Assembly: GCF_965638725.1 (NCBI RefSeq)
Contig: NC_134982.1
Coordinates: 57,473,816-57,537,815, forward strand
Origin: Aptenodytes patagonicus
Taxonomy: Eukaryota > Chordata > Aves > Sphenisciformes > Spheniscidae
DNA: 64,000 nucleotides
Direction: 5' to 3'
In this document: positions 50,356 through 60,206 of the stretch, piece after piece
Numbering within the stretch: position 1 is the first letter of the stretch
Layout of the letters: the number at the start of each line of letters is the position of its first letter
The notes under the pieces: model-generated
What the model was told of the DNA's origin: nothing
Seen by the model: the letters and a program-made list of their open reading frames with translations, nothing else
Database searches by the model: none
Program-made: the position numbers and the translations under genes

Positions 50356-51059
50356 TGAATGGTGTTGAACAGGGCTCGGTAGGCATGGGCCAGGCCCCAG
50401 CACGTTGCAATGATCTGCATCTCTCTGGAGTTGCCAGGGTGACAGCATACTTTTTCCAAATATTCTACTAACTTTTCAGGATTCTGCACTTGCTCAGGGG
50501 TGAAGTTCCAAAACACTGGGGGTGCCCATTGGCCTAGGTACTTGCCCATCTTGTCCCACACACCCTGCCACTCATAATTATTCAGCCTTGGGGCAGATCT
50601 CTGGATGATATTCTTAAATTGCTTACCAACTTTAGACAAAACCGAAACAATATTCCCAAGAAGTATTAATAGAAGTATCTTAACTGCCCAAGGATGTTCA
50701 AAATACTGAAAAGTTACTGTAATGAAGGAGGAAACATTATAGAAGAAGGTAGTGACACTGCCATTCTGTATTTCCTCCGTAAAAAAACTCTCAGAAAAAT
50801 TACTGCAATTGCTAGTTGTCTCCACGAAATGGTCTCCGTGGTACAGTAACGGCTTCATTGCGAAGTTTACATACCACACTAACGTCAAGGTCAATGTTCT
50901 AAAAACAAACCTCACAAGCGAGACATTACTATTCACTGCAGACCACAGCAAACTGCAAAACCCAACACCAATCTTTAACATGTACAGCAGGAAAAAGAGC
51001 GCGATGCAGATTATACAAATCAATATCGAGAACAGAGGAACCAACATTGTGACCCACAA
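50289..51059 (-). CDS. Gag-position ORF with membrane segments and sequons
   Basis: This 256-codon ORF starts 65 bases after the primer binding site, where gag normally begins. Residues 5-30 form a strong hydrophobic helix and residues about 124-143 a second one. Between them are N-x-S sequons at N45, N84, N87, N99 and N108, four of them within 25 residues, which suggests a lumenal or external segment. Residues about 158-238 are soluble, with EYLEKVCCHPGNSREMQII, and resemble what I recall of gag-like proteins from other avian copies. The last 18 or so residues are pol sequence read in another frame, caused by the deletion joining gag to pol. Its function is unknown; I treat it as a truncated gag-like product of an old element. 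Confidence 0.65.
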   Translation of the reverse strand: MWVTMLVPLFSILICIICIALFFLLYMLKIGVGFCSLLWSAVNSNVSLVRFVFRTLTLTLVWYVNFAMKPLLYHGDHFVETTSNCSNFSESFFTEEIQNGSVTTFFYNVSSFITVTFQYFEHPWAVKILLLILLGNIVSVLSKVGKQFKNIIQRSAPRLNNYEWQGVWDKMGKYLGQWAPPVFWNFTPEQVQNPEKLVEYLEKVCCHPGNSREMQIIATCWGLAHAYRALFNTIQCPQREGNSPNPAAGRFCHKTK

Positions 51060-51123
51060 CTATTAACAGATATAAGTTCCTTAATACACTCCGGTTAACC
51101 TGTTATTATCTCAAACCCTTCGT

Positions 51124-51141
51124 GCCCCACGTTGGGCGCCA
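51124..51141 (-). other. Primer binding site, lysine-tRNA type
   Basis: The - strand reads TGGCGCCCAACGTGGGGC, 8 bases inside the 5' LTR. It matches the 3' end of tRNA-Lys(1,2), as used by several retroviruses including the HERV-K(HML-2) group. It fixes the element's orientation. Confidence 0.9.
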
Positions 51142-51149
51142 AAAAGGAC

Positions 51150-51690
51150 TGTCATGGTTTAATTTCAGTCGGCAACTAAGCACCACGCAGCCGCTCGCTC
51201 ACTCCCCCCCCCACCCGGTGGGATGGGGGAGAGAATTGGAAGAGCACAAGTTAGAAAAACTCGTGGGTTGAGATAAAAACAGTTTAATAATTGAAATAAA
51301 ATGATAATAATAATATGATAATAATAATAATACACAAAGCAAGTGATGCACAGTACAATTGCTCACCACTCGCCAACCGATGCCCAGCCAGTCCCCGAGC
51401 AGCGGCCCCCCCCCGGCCAGTTTTCCCCAGTTTATGTACTGAGCATGACGTCACATGGTATGGAATGTCCCTTTGGCCAGTTTGGCTGTGCCCCCTCCCA
51501 GCTTCTTATGCACCTCCAGCCTTCTCAGTCAGTAAAGCATGGGAAGCTGAAAAGTCCTTGGCTAGTGTAAGCATTACCTAGCAACAACTAAAACATCGGT
51601 GCGTTATCAACTTTGTTCTCATCCTAAATCCAAAACACTGTACCAGCTACTAGAAAAGAAATTAACTCTATCCCTGCCGAAACCAGGACA
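51150..51690 (-). repeat. 5' LTR (541 bp)
   Basis: It has the same ends as the other LTR (TGTCCTGG...CCATGACA on the - strand). It differs by about ten substitutions, an extra 7 bases near 51346 and longer C runs. Confidence 0.95.
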
Positions 51691-51695
51691 AACAT
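51691..51695. repeat. Target-site duplication AACAT, right copy
   Basis: AACAT directly follows the CCAGGACA end of the right LTR and matches the left copy exactly. Confidence 0.85.
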
Positions 51696-53176
51696 CAATG
51701 CCATTCTTATTGGTACCTGTGCAACACTCTCCCTACATTATAAACCAAATTTTGCTATGAGCAAAAGGGAACACGGATTATATGGAGAGCTCAGAATTTA
51801 TCATTAGTCTAATTAAGGTCTTCACAATCTAATTAAAATACAGGAGATCGCTATTGTTAGTTCAGTTACAGTAATATCAACATCCTGATAATAAGATTAA
51901 GACTGATATATGTTAAATTCCTAGTATCTATCCCTTTTCTCTGCCCTTATGTTTAGCCCACCATTGTCCTTCTGAGTCCTAAGACTCAGGGAGGACATAA
52001 ACTCTCCCTAAGCAGAAAGTGTATATCACACTGAGTCCTTGGCATGCCAATTTCTTCACCAAAGGTAGGCTAGTGGTGGTTGTAGGGTGGTTGCCTGAGT
52101 CCTGCTTAGGGCTATTTTTGTATGTTTTCTTAATAAAGCCTTCTTTGTTTTCATTAGTTCTCAGCTAAACTTTGACACTTGGACACAGGGTAGCTCTTCG
52201 CTCAGGGACAGTGGAGTAAACCCAGAACTTTACAACCAGCAGTAAAATCTTTCGGGTTTATTTCCCTCCCAAGTTAAGTGCAGAGGAAGCACACACCAGC
52301 ATCAAGCCCAGCACCACAATACTCCTGAGGAAGAAGTACATAACCCAGCATAGGAAGAACATTGCACCTTCACAGTAGTCCTCTCCATCAACAAAACGTA
52401 AGTGTTGCCACTGTTCACAGCACAACCTCCCCCGACTTCAGTTAACATAAGGAACTATGCAATGACTGTCTGTATTGACAGATGTTTATCCAGGGCCTGA
52501 GTGCACTAACAGGCCTCAGTGGCCCTGATCAGCCTCCCCTGAGGCCCCCACCTACAGCCTCTGCCCATGGGCCACGAGCCCCATTTCAGCTCAGCCTGGG
52601 GCCTTCAACCCCTACCCCAGGTATCTTGTAGAAGTGCTGGTTTCAGCATTGCCTACATCTGGCCATGGACCTGGTTGATCTGGACCCTGATCTGCAGACT
52701 GACTTCCCAGCTTGACCTCAGAGCTGTCCTGTCACCATGAATTTGCCTGCTCCAGATCTGATGATCTGGACTCCGGGCTGACTGCATCTGCAACTTCAGT
52801 GCCTGCCCCGCTCCTCAATTCAGAGGCAGTGGATGGGGCTGGTGAGGCCCCTGCCAGCCCTGTTAGCCCCCTTAGCTCCCTCTGCCTCAGGGAGCAGCTG
52901 ACCCTTGCTGCACCCTGACACATTTTACCCTCAATGGTATTCACCAAGCTAAGCTGAAAAAATTTAGGCAACAGTCACCCGACCACCAAACAATCATTAC
53001 CACAGCTAAAACAAGCTCAGGCCAAGACAAGCCCTGAGGCAACACACTGTCAGGTTAATGTAAAGCCTTTGGCCTAATACTTGTAATGACAGAATAATAT
53101 GTACGAGGTTACATCTGAAGACAAAAATAGATGTACAGTGCTGAATCGCAGCAAAGCAACTCCCTTGAGTCATGCT
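51696..53176. other. Region between the retroelement and the CR1 copy
   Basis: No gene is recognised. It includes an LTR-like stretch with TTAATAAAGCCTTC (about 52129-52142) and a C/G-rich tract (about 52490-52920) with repeated CCTGCC/CTGACC-like words that differs in composition from its surroundings. ORFs in the tract are composition-driven. Confidence 0.5.
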
Positions 53177-54200
53177 GAATCATAGAATCATTTAGGTTGG
53201 AAAAGACCTTTAAGATCATCAAGTCCAACCATTAACCTAGCACTGCCAAGTCCACCACTAGACCATGTCCCTAAGCATCACATCTACATGTCTTTTAAGT
53301 ACCTCCAGGGATGGGGACTCAACCACTTCTCTGGGCAGCCTGTTCCAATGCTTGACAACCCTTCCCGTGAAGAAATTTTTCCTAATACCCAATCTAAACC
53401 TCCCCTGGTGCAACTTAAGGCCATTTCCTTGTCCTATTGCTTGTTACTTGAGAGTAACTTGAGAAGAGACTGACACCCACCTCACTACAACCTCCTTTCA
53501 GGTAGTTGCAGAGAGCAATAAGGTCTCCCCTCAGCCTCCTCTTCTCCAGGCTAAACAACCCCAGTTCCCTCAGCCGCTCCTCGTAAGGCTTGTGCTCTAG
53601 GCCCTTCACCAGCTTCGTTGCCGTTCTTTGGATGTGCTCCAGCACCTCAATGTCTTTCTTGTAGTGAGGGGCCCAAAACTGAACACAGTATTCGAGGTGT
53701 GGTCTCAGCAGGGCCAAATACAAAGGGACAATCACTTCCCTAGTCCTGCTGGCCACACTATTTCTGATACAGGCCAGGATGCCATTGGCCTCCTTGGCCA
53801 CCTGGGCACACTGCCGCTCATATTCAGCTGGCTGTTGACCAACACCCCCAGGTCCTTTTCCAACAGGCAGCTTTCCAGCCACTCTTCCCCAGGCCTGTAG
53901 CGTTGCATGGGGTTGTTGTGACCCAAGTGCAGGACCCGGCAACTGGCCTTGTTGAACCTCATACAATTGGCCTTGGCCCACTGATCCAGCCTGTCCAGAT
54001 CCCTCTGCAGAGTCTTCCTACCCTCAAGCAGATCAACACTCCTGCCCAACTTGGTGTGGTCTGCAAACTTACTGAGGGTGCACTCGATCCCCTCATCCAG
54101 ATCATTGATAAAGATATTGAACAAGACCAGCCCCAATGCTGATCCACTTGTGACCAGCCACCAAATGGATTTAACTCCATTCACCACAACTCAATCAAGG
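53177..54200 (-). mobile_element. CR1 LINE, 5'-truncated, with ORF2 3' part
   Basis: The element reads on the - strand and ends at the CR1 3' tail (ATGATTC near 53177-53190). Its coding remnant shows the reverse transcriptase palm ([19 protein letters not shown]), a catalytic-box change from FADD to FADH, and the conserved C-terminal run [11 protein letters not shown] and [19 protein letters not shown]. It breaks off near 54200, so only about 1 kb remains, as usual for CR1 insertions. At least two frameshifts are visible, near 53835 and near 53450. Confidence 0.95.
53415..54187 (-). pseudogene. CR1 ORF2 reverse transcriptase C-terminal remnant
   Basis: Two overlapping frames (54187-53732 and 53981-53415) together cover the RT fingers/palm-to-C-terminal part of CR1 ORF2. 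The switch between them near 53835 marks a frameshift. A few residues are lost just before the LGLVLFN motif, and the second catalytic aspartate is replaced by histidine. The protein would have copied CR1 RNA at the target site; this copy is dead. Confidence 0.93.
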
Positions 54201-56299
54201 TGGGTTAGGAGGTCACATCTGGATGATAAGTTCCATGTCCCTGGAAAAATGATAAAGCCTTTATTGAGCAATCTTAGGCTATATACACTTGGGTGAAAGC
54301 CAGGGTAGAATGACAGGCATCACCAATGCAGGGAGATGTCAAATCCTGTCCTTGAACGTATCCAGCTTTGGGATATTAGAGATATGCACATGGATGGTGT
54401 CTAGAATTGCAAGCATCCCCATAATACTTGTTAAATTTGTTGTATTCTGCAGAGGTGATAACAAGACCTCCTAATCACATCTTAGGTAAACTAAGTAATG
54501 AGAAGGAAAACACTTGTGAAGGGCTGAGAAGTATTTTCATCACTCTGAGTCTGGCTGTTTGCATCTACCCAGACTATGTTGTATACCAGCAGTTGATCTC
54601 CTCAGAGTGCAGAGGACCTGCACCTTAGCTATGAAGTCCAGAAAGTTCCCTGCAAAAGCCATAAAACACTTCTAAAACTGGTCAGAATTGTATCTCTAGA
54701 CCAAAAGTGGGAGTCAGAAAAAACATGATGGTGTGGCACCAGGAAAGAAGCAGACACTGAAAAATCTGAAACCCCTGGGAGGAAATGGCACGTCCCACCC
54801 TACACAGGGGTGTAAAGTACCCTGTTCTCTCCTACCCAATGGATCAACCCTTGCTAATCCCAAAGTGGTGACCATGCAACTCTAGGATGATATCTCCCAG
54901 GCACCTTCAAGCTTTTAAGTGCCTCTCAGAAGAGCACCACTGTACCTGCACCACATCCCACTTCTGGCTGGGGCTCATCACTGCTGCTTTGCAGAAGAGC
55001 AAGCACCAGCAAAGGCAATCACCACCAGGGAGCAAATATTATGTCTGTCTGCAATCTGCACAGCCTGTTGGCAGAAACCTAGTGCTAGAGGTACTGCAGG
55101 TCTTGAAGCAGCATAAGACTGTCCCATTGAGGGGAAAGGCAACAGATAGCTGCAGGCCACATCCAGTTCAAGTACTCATCCCAAGGGCTGGGGATGAATC
55201 AATGAAGAGGAGGAAGGAAATCTCAGGACTCACAAAACCCACCAGGTCCTGGGGGAAAGCTGCAACATTGTCATCAGCTGAGCTTTAAAAACAAGCCCTC
55301 CATAAGAAATGCAGCACTAAGATCCATGCTGCATTGCTGATAAGACTCCCGATGTGAGATATATACGTCTGATCAACAGATACTTTTAGTATGTTGCAGG
55401 CAATTACAAGCACAGCGGCAAGTAGGTAGTGGAGACGGGTGTATACAGCTTGCTGGACTCCTGCAAGCAACAGGATCACTTCAGAGAGCTTTTTACAAAG
55501 GCTGCCCATGCTATGGAAGCTATGGAGATGCACGAGTCAGAGCACAATTTCATATTGTGCCTTCTCCAGCCTAACAGCAAGCAGTTGAGTCAAGGCTGGT
55601 CTCATTCTTTTCTACCCCTGCCCCTGTGCTTACTCTGTTGCGGACTACCAGGCACCAGAGCCACACGGTGCCATGTCTCTGGAGCTTACCTGTCCACAAG
55701 AAAACAAACTGACCCAAAAAAGGAGTTGCTTCCCACCCAGTCAGCCAGCTGAATTATCTTCCCTTCAGCTGCCTTGCTGTCAGACCTCACACACGGGAAA
55801 CAGCAGGACCACGCAAGCAGTGGCAGGGAAGAAAAGGAGGACCAGTCCTTTTGGCAGGAGCCCTGGTTAGATTGGATTAAATGTGACATGAAACTCAAGA
55901 CCGTTCAGCTGAGTCCATCTGCCCAAAGACCAGCTGCTACCATGTGAGAATGTGAAATTATCCAAGAACCAAAGGCTGTCTTAAGCCCTGGAATGCCTCA
56001 CCATTATTAGTGCTTAGTTATTACAAAAAATATCCAGATTATCCATCCGTCATTTCCTCCCAGGCCCAAGAGCAGAACTCATGCTCTGGATAATTTTCTA
56101 GGCTTTAGGTTCCATATGTTACAGCAAAATTCTTGTTCCTGCCATGTGGCATGATTAGATGGCTATTTGACAAAGCAGTCTTGGCATTTCCAGGGATGCT
56201 CTTTGGGGCCAAGTTTATAATTAGTGCTGAAGGAGCTGGAGGCATCTGAATGGAAAAGCCCCCCCCCAAAATTTGCTGTGCACTGGTTTCCTCTGAATT

Positions 56300-56444
56300 G
56301 TGCAGGTACCTCCTGACAGAGAACGAAAAAGCAGCAGGAGGAGCTACCTGCTCCCTGATATGCCTGAAGGAGCCTGATATGTCTCTGTTCCCAAAACATC
56401 TGCAGGGACGCTGCAGGGAGAGCAGCTGGGGCCAAATGCTTTGC
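56300..56444 (-). repeat. Inverted repeat, left arm
   Basis: The - strand of this segment matches the + strand of 57134-57270 at roughly 80-85% by eye. Shared blocks include ATTTGGCCCCAGCTGCTC, CCCTGCAGATGTTTTGGGAA and CAGGCTCCTTCA. Confidence 0.8.
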
Positions 56445-57133
56445 ACAGCCTTTCTGCGAGGAGTGACTCAGCTCAGGAGTAACAGGTTTTACATCTCTTA
56501 TCTTGCCCAGCTTGAGACACTGGAGGATTTTACGCTGGCCAGGTAGCTGGGAAGGATCAGCCTCAGCATATTTGAAAAGGCCAGTGCAACAGTGCTGCTC
56601 TCCTGCTACTTCCCTTCCATTCTCCCACCTTTTCCTGTGCTCGTGTGCCTCCTCAGGAATGCCTCAGGACAGGACGAGCTCCCGGTCTGTGCAGGGAGAC
56701 AGGAGGAGGCTGCTGTAAAATCCCCAGCGTTCTTTGGCGAGGAGTGTCAGCTGTGGGAAACCTCCCTGGTAAAACGCTCCACAGAAAACCTCCTGCTGGG
56801 CACTTCCCAGCTCTTGGATGAGCAGAAAGCCAAAGGCAATAGGGGAGCTTCCCCTTGGCTAGGGTCTTTATCAGGGGTCTGCCTGACGGTCTCTAAAACT
56901 ACGCTTATAACAAGCTGGACATAGGTGTTCAGCTCTGAATGAAACTTTTACGCCTGGGAAACTGCTTGTTGGACGTCATCTGTGGTAACCCTAGCATTTG
57001 CCCTGCCCCTGGGAGAAGAGGCTTGGGAGAGTTGCAGAGCAGGCCACCGGGTTTCACCGGTATAGCCCGGCATTCAGCCTGCAAATGCTTCCAAGAACAC
57101 ATCAGGCAAGTTGGCTACCTTGGTTGGGAAAAG

Positions 57134-57270
57134 GCAAGCCATTTGGCCCCAGCTGCTCATCCTGCAGCATCCCTGCAGATGTTTTGGGAACAGAGGCATG
57201 TCAGGCTCCTTCACAGGGAGCAGGTAACTTTCTGCTGCATTTTATTTCTCTGGCAGGAGGCACCAGGGCA
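57134..57270 (+). repeat. Inverted repeat, right arm
   Basis: This is the partner of 56300-56444 in opposite orientation, about 690 bases away. It differs by small indels, for example a shorter segment after CAGGCTCCTTCA. It may be a dispersed repeat present twice or part of one larger element. Confidence 0.8.
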
Positions 57271-60030
57271 GCTGTGGTGAGCAGAGAAGATTTTCTGCTG
57301 GGAATTGCAGTTCTTCAGAAGAAGTACCTTGAAAAATCTTGTCAGCTGCTTTGTCAGACACGGGAAGAGAAACCTGGAGGTGATGCAGAGATGCCTCCAG
57401 TTCTCTCTTTCTCCTCTGGCAGGGGTTTTGTCTTATCTTCTGTCTCCCAACTTCTGGTCTGATGTGGTTGATGTGCTAGATGTAGTACTTCCCCATGCCT
57501 TGGGGGAAGCTGTAGAAAACAAGGGAGACACTCTCTTTAGCCACTACCCCAATCTCTGAGAAGGACCTTCTTGGAAATGCTCTGGAGATCATGGGCTTGT
57601 CAGACTCCTGAGGAAGAGTCTTTCCCTGAGCTCTGACAGACATTTCTTTAAAATGCCAACAGAGCGCCATCTGCATCCATGGCTCTGTTGTGTTTCAGGA
57701 CTTTGTACAACATGTCTGATATCATGTCTGAGAAGGGCCAAGGTTTCCTGGCCAAATGAACATAGTTTTGTTTGACACCTTGTCTTCCAGATGTGACTTT
57801 GAAATCAGCCAAGTGGAAACGTAACAGCTCTGTTTTGGCAGTCTCTACGGGAAAGTCAGGGTGGTCTCCAGGGCTCAAGCCTTCCTGATGCCAACAGGGA
57901 CAGTCTGCGGTAGGAACCCATGGGATTCATGGGGTTTCTCCCTTGTAAATACCTTTTTGCTGAAATTTGCTGGTAGGTCTTTGGCTGGGGGCTGAGCTTT
58001 TTGCTCCTCTGCAAGGGATAGCTTTCACGCCCATTGCAGCTAGGTGCTGGAGGTGCTGGTATCTGTGCCTGCCCTGCAATGAACCCCCCACACCTAAAGG
58101 CAGTGAGGTGCAGGGTTGCTGTTAATAAGCAACAAACCACGGTATGACATTTGGTAGTCAGGTGTTCATCTCCTCCGGCCTATCCCTCTGGAGGGGAAGC
58201 CAACAAGAGAGGCAATGTCAGTGAGGTCCTTCCCCCCCATGCACCATCCTTTCCAGCTGGCAAAATGCCTGCAGCCCTCACTGAAGCCCAGGCAGCAGCA
58301 CTCACCCCAAAGGCAGTTGTTGCCCCAGCTCAGGGCGCAGCTAGCAGCATAGGGCTGACTTCCCCGCCTAATGGCTCCCAGGTTGTCAGATCCCACTTGA
58401 GTTTGCACTTCCACTGCCTGTTTAACACCTTCCTCAGGTCTTCTCAGAAAACAGAGAGTTTGGAAGAAACAAGTATCCCCCTGCAGAAGCCCTGGCTGCC
58501 AAACTGGCATTTCCTCTAAGGATAAAGGCAATCTCTTAAATATTCTGCATGGAAACCTCACTAGGGTTCAGCTTGGGCCTTGCTGCTCTTCCAAGGCATT
58601 GGAGTACTGGGGCTGAGCCACAGCATGAGCAGCCTTGTGGAATTTAGGGGAACCCCCCTTGCCAGAGTCAAGTTACAATGCCAGATCGCCATTCCTACCT
58701 GAGCCTCCGGGATGTAATGCTGTTGCCTGCATTTTGGCTGTGAGCCTTGTAAGCTCACAAGTCCCACAGGGACTGAAGGCCTCAAGAGGCAGATGAAGCT
58801 GCTAACAGAGGAATAACATATCAGCAGTCAGAACAAAACCACTCTGCAATTTCTTAGAGATGGGTCCCAGTTTGCCACCCCTTGGGACAGGGAACCTCCT
58901 GGCTCAAGCAGGATTACATGTGGCGTGAACTTACTTGTGCAGAGTCTCTTCCTAGTTGCAATATTCTTGAGCTGAGGAGTAAATGTCTGTCTGACTTCCC
59001 CTCTGCTAGCTCTGGCACAACGGCTTCACGGAGAGCTTTGGTGAAAGGGGCTGAAATACCAGAGCATTTGGGGTGGCAAATTTTGGTTGCTCCTCTAGGA
59101 CTGATAGACTTGATTTCCACAAACGCAGTGTCACTTTGTTCTCTTGCTGGAGATCATCTGCAGCCCAGCTCTTTGCCTGGCAGCTCTCTGCAGTTTCCCT
59201 GGTGTGAGCACTGTTACAGGGGCCCACGATTTCCCCTGCTAAATCCAAAGCCTCTATTGGAAATCCGACTGGAGTACCCCATTCACCCAATTAATTAGAA
59301 CTAATGAACACAAAATGAGATGCTACCACAGTATTTGGGGATGTGGAAGGGAGGCCCAATTCCCCACATTTTTCTTCTAGCTGGCAAGGCTTGATGAGAT
59401 TCCCGAAGGCCATACAATACCTAAAAGAGAGGGATCCTAAGGAAGAGCATCCCACCCCCATGGGAAACCCAGTCCTCAGATACACGTCATAAGAAATAAG
59501 CATTTAGAAAGTCAATCTACAGCCTATTATAAAGTGCATTTAAAGCTCTTTGCCATACTGAGATCAATAAATACGCTTAGACTGAAAAAACGGACATAGT
59601 TTCAATTCTGCTAATATGGTCTTTCGGGGAAGGCTGTTTTGATCACCTGCACTGCTACATACTATTACTCTTTTCTGCAGGTTTGTCAACACAGAGCACG
59701 AGGACGTAACAATACCATTAGAGTATACCTCCCTCATGCGGTATGTAAGAGAAATGCAACAGCAATAACTGCATGCCGTGCAGCAACTTCGGGGAGGTAA
59801 CTCCTGGTCACTACCGACGCCGGAACAACAACAAAAAGTACGAGGCGCCTAGGCTTCAGACGGAGACGTTACTACCCGATTTACCTGAGCTGCGATTCCT
59901 GAAGCGAATTAAATACGCTCACCACAGCGCCGGCGGGAGCCCTCGGGGGCGGGGGCCGCCATTCCCACCGCCCCGTGCGCGGGCTCCTGGCGTCGCGTCC
60001 GTGGTGCGTCGGTAGCGGGCGCCGGTGTCG

Positions 60031-60070
60031 CTCGGCTCGGCTCGGCTCGGCTCGGCTCGGCTCGGCTCGG
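60031..60070 (+). repeat. (CTCGG)8 pentanucleotide repeat in the IDUA 5' UTR
   Basis: Eight perfect CTCGG units end 14 bases before the IDUA ATG. The run sits in the presumed 5' UTR inside the CpG-rich promoter and is likely to vary in length. Confidence 0.93.
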
Positions 60071-60084
60071 CTCCTCGTGCCGCC

Positions 60085-60206
60085 ATGGGGCTGCTGCTCT
60101 GGCTGGTCGTGCAGCTGGGCGCGGGCTCCGCGGCGTACGTGGTGCACGTGGACGTGCGGCGAGCCGAGCGGCCCCTGGAGCACTTTTGGAGGAGCACTGG
60201 CTTCTG
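60085..60206 (+). CDS. IDUA: IDUA exon 1 (start, signal peptide)
   Basis: The exon is 122 bases: 40 codons plus TG of Cys41. The donor is GTAAGC at 60207. The signal peptide is [17 protein letters not shown]-like, shorter than in the human protein. Confidence 0.94.

Larger units (their letters stand above)
47153..51690 (-). mobile_element. Endogenous retrovirus-like element, two LTRs, gag-like and partial pol, no env
   Basis: The 4.5-kb element lies on the - strand, with its 5' LTR at 51690-51150 and its 3' LTR at 47682-47153. It has TG...CA ends, a 5-bp target duplication (AACAT), a lysine-tRNA-type primer binding site 8 bases inside the 5' LTR, and a purine-rich tract next to the 3' LTR. 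In transcript order the interior holds a gag-position ORF, then pol from the late RT region through RNase H, the HHCC zinc finger and a DD35E integrase. Protease and the catalytic RT core are missing. No env or dUTPase is seen. The 5-bp duplication suits ERVL-like or ERVK-like elements; I leave the class open. LTRs differ at about ten positions by eye, so the insertion is not very old. It cannot move on its own. Confidence 0.95.
54201..59759. other. Region upstream of IDUA, no gene identified
   Basis: I find no recognisable exon in these 5.5 kb on either strand. It holds an inverted repeat (arms about 56300-56444 and 57134-57270). A head-to-head DGKQ, the mammalian neighbour of IDUA, is not evident on the - strand. 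Confidence 0.5.

Noticed and set aside
57648-57878. 76-codon - strand ORF near the inverted repeat, considered as an exon of DGKQ
   Set aside because: The residues show no diacylglycerol kinase motif and no convincing splice sites.
60025-60084. In-frame extension upstream of the IDUA ATG giving a GSARL repeat peptide
   Set aside because: There is no ATG in the extension. The ATG at 60085 has a near-perfect Kozak context and is followed directly by a signal peptide.
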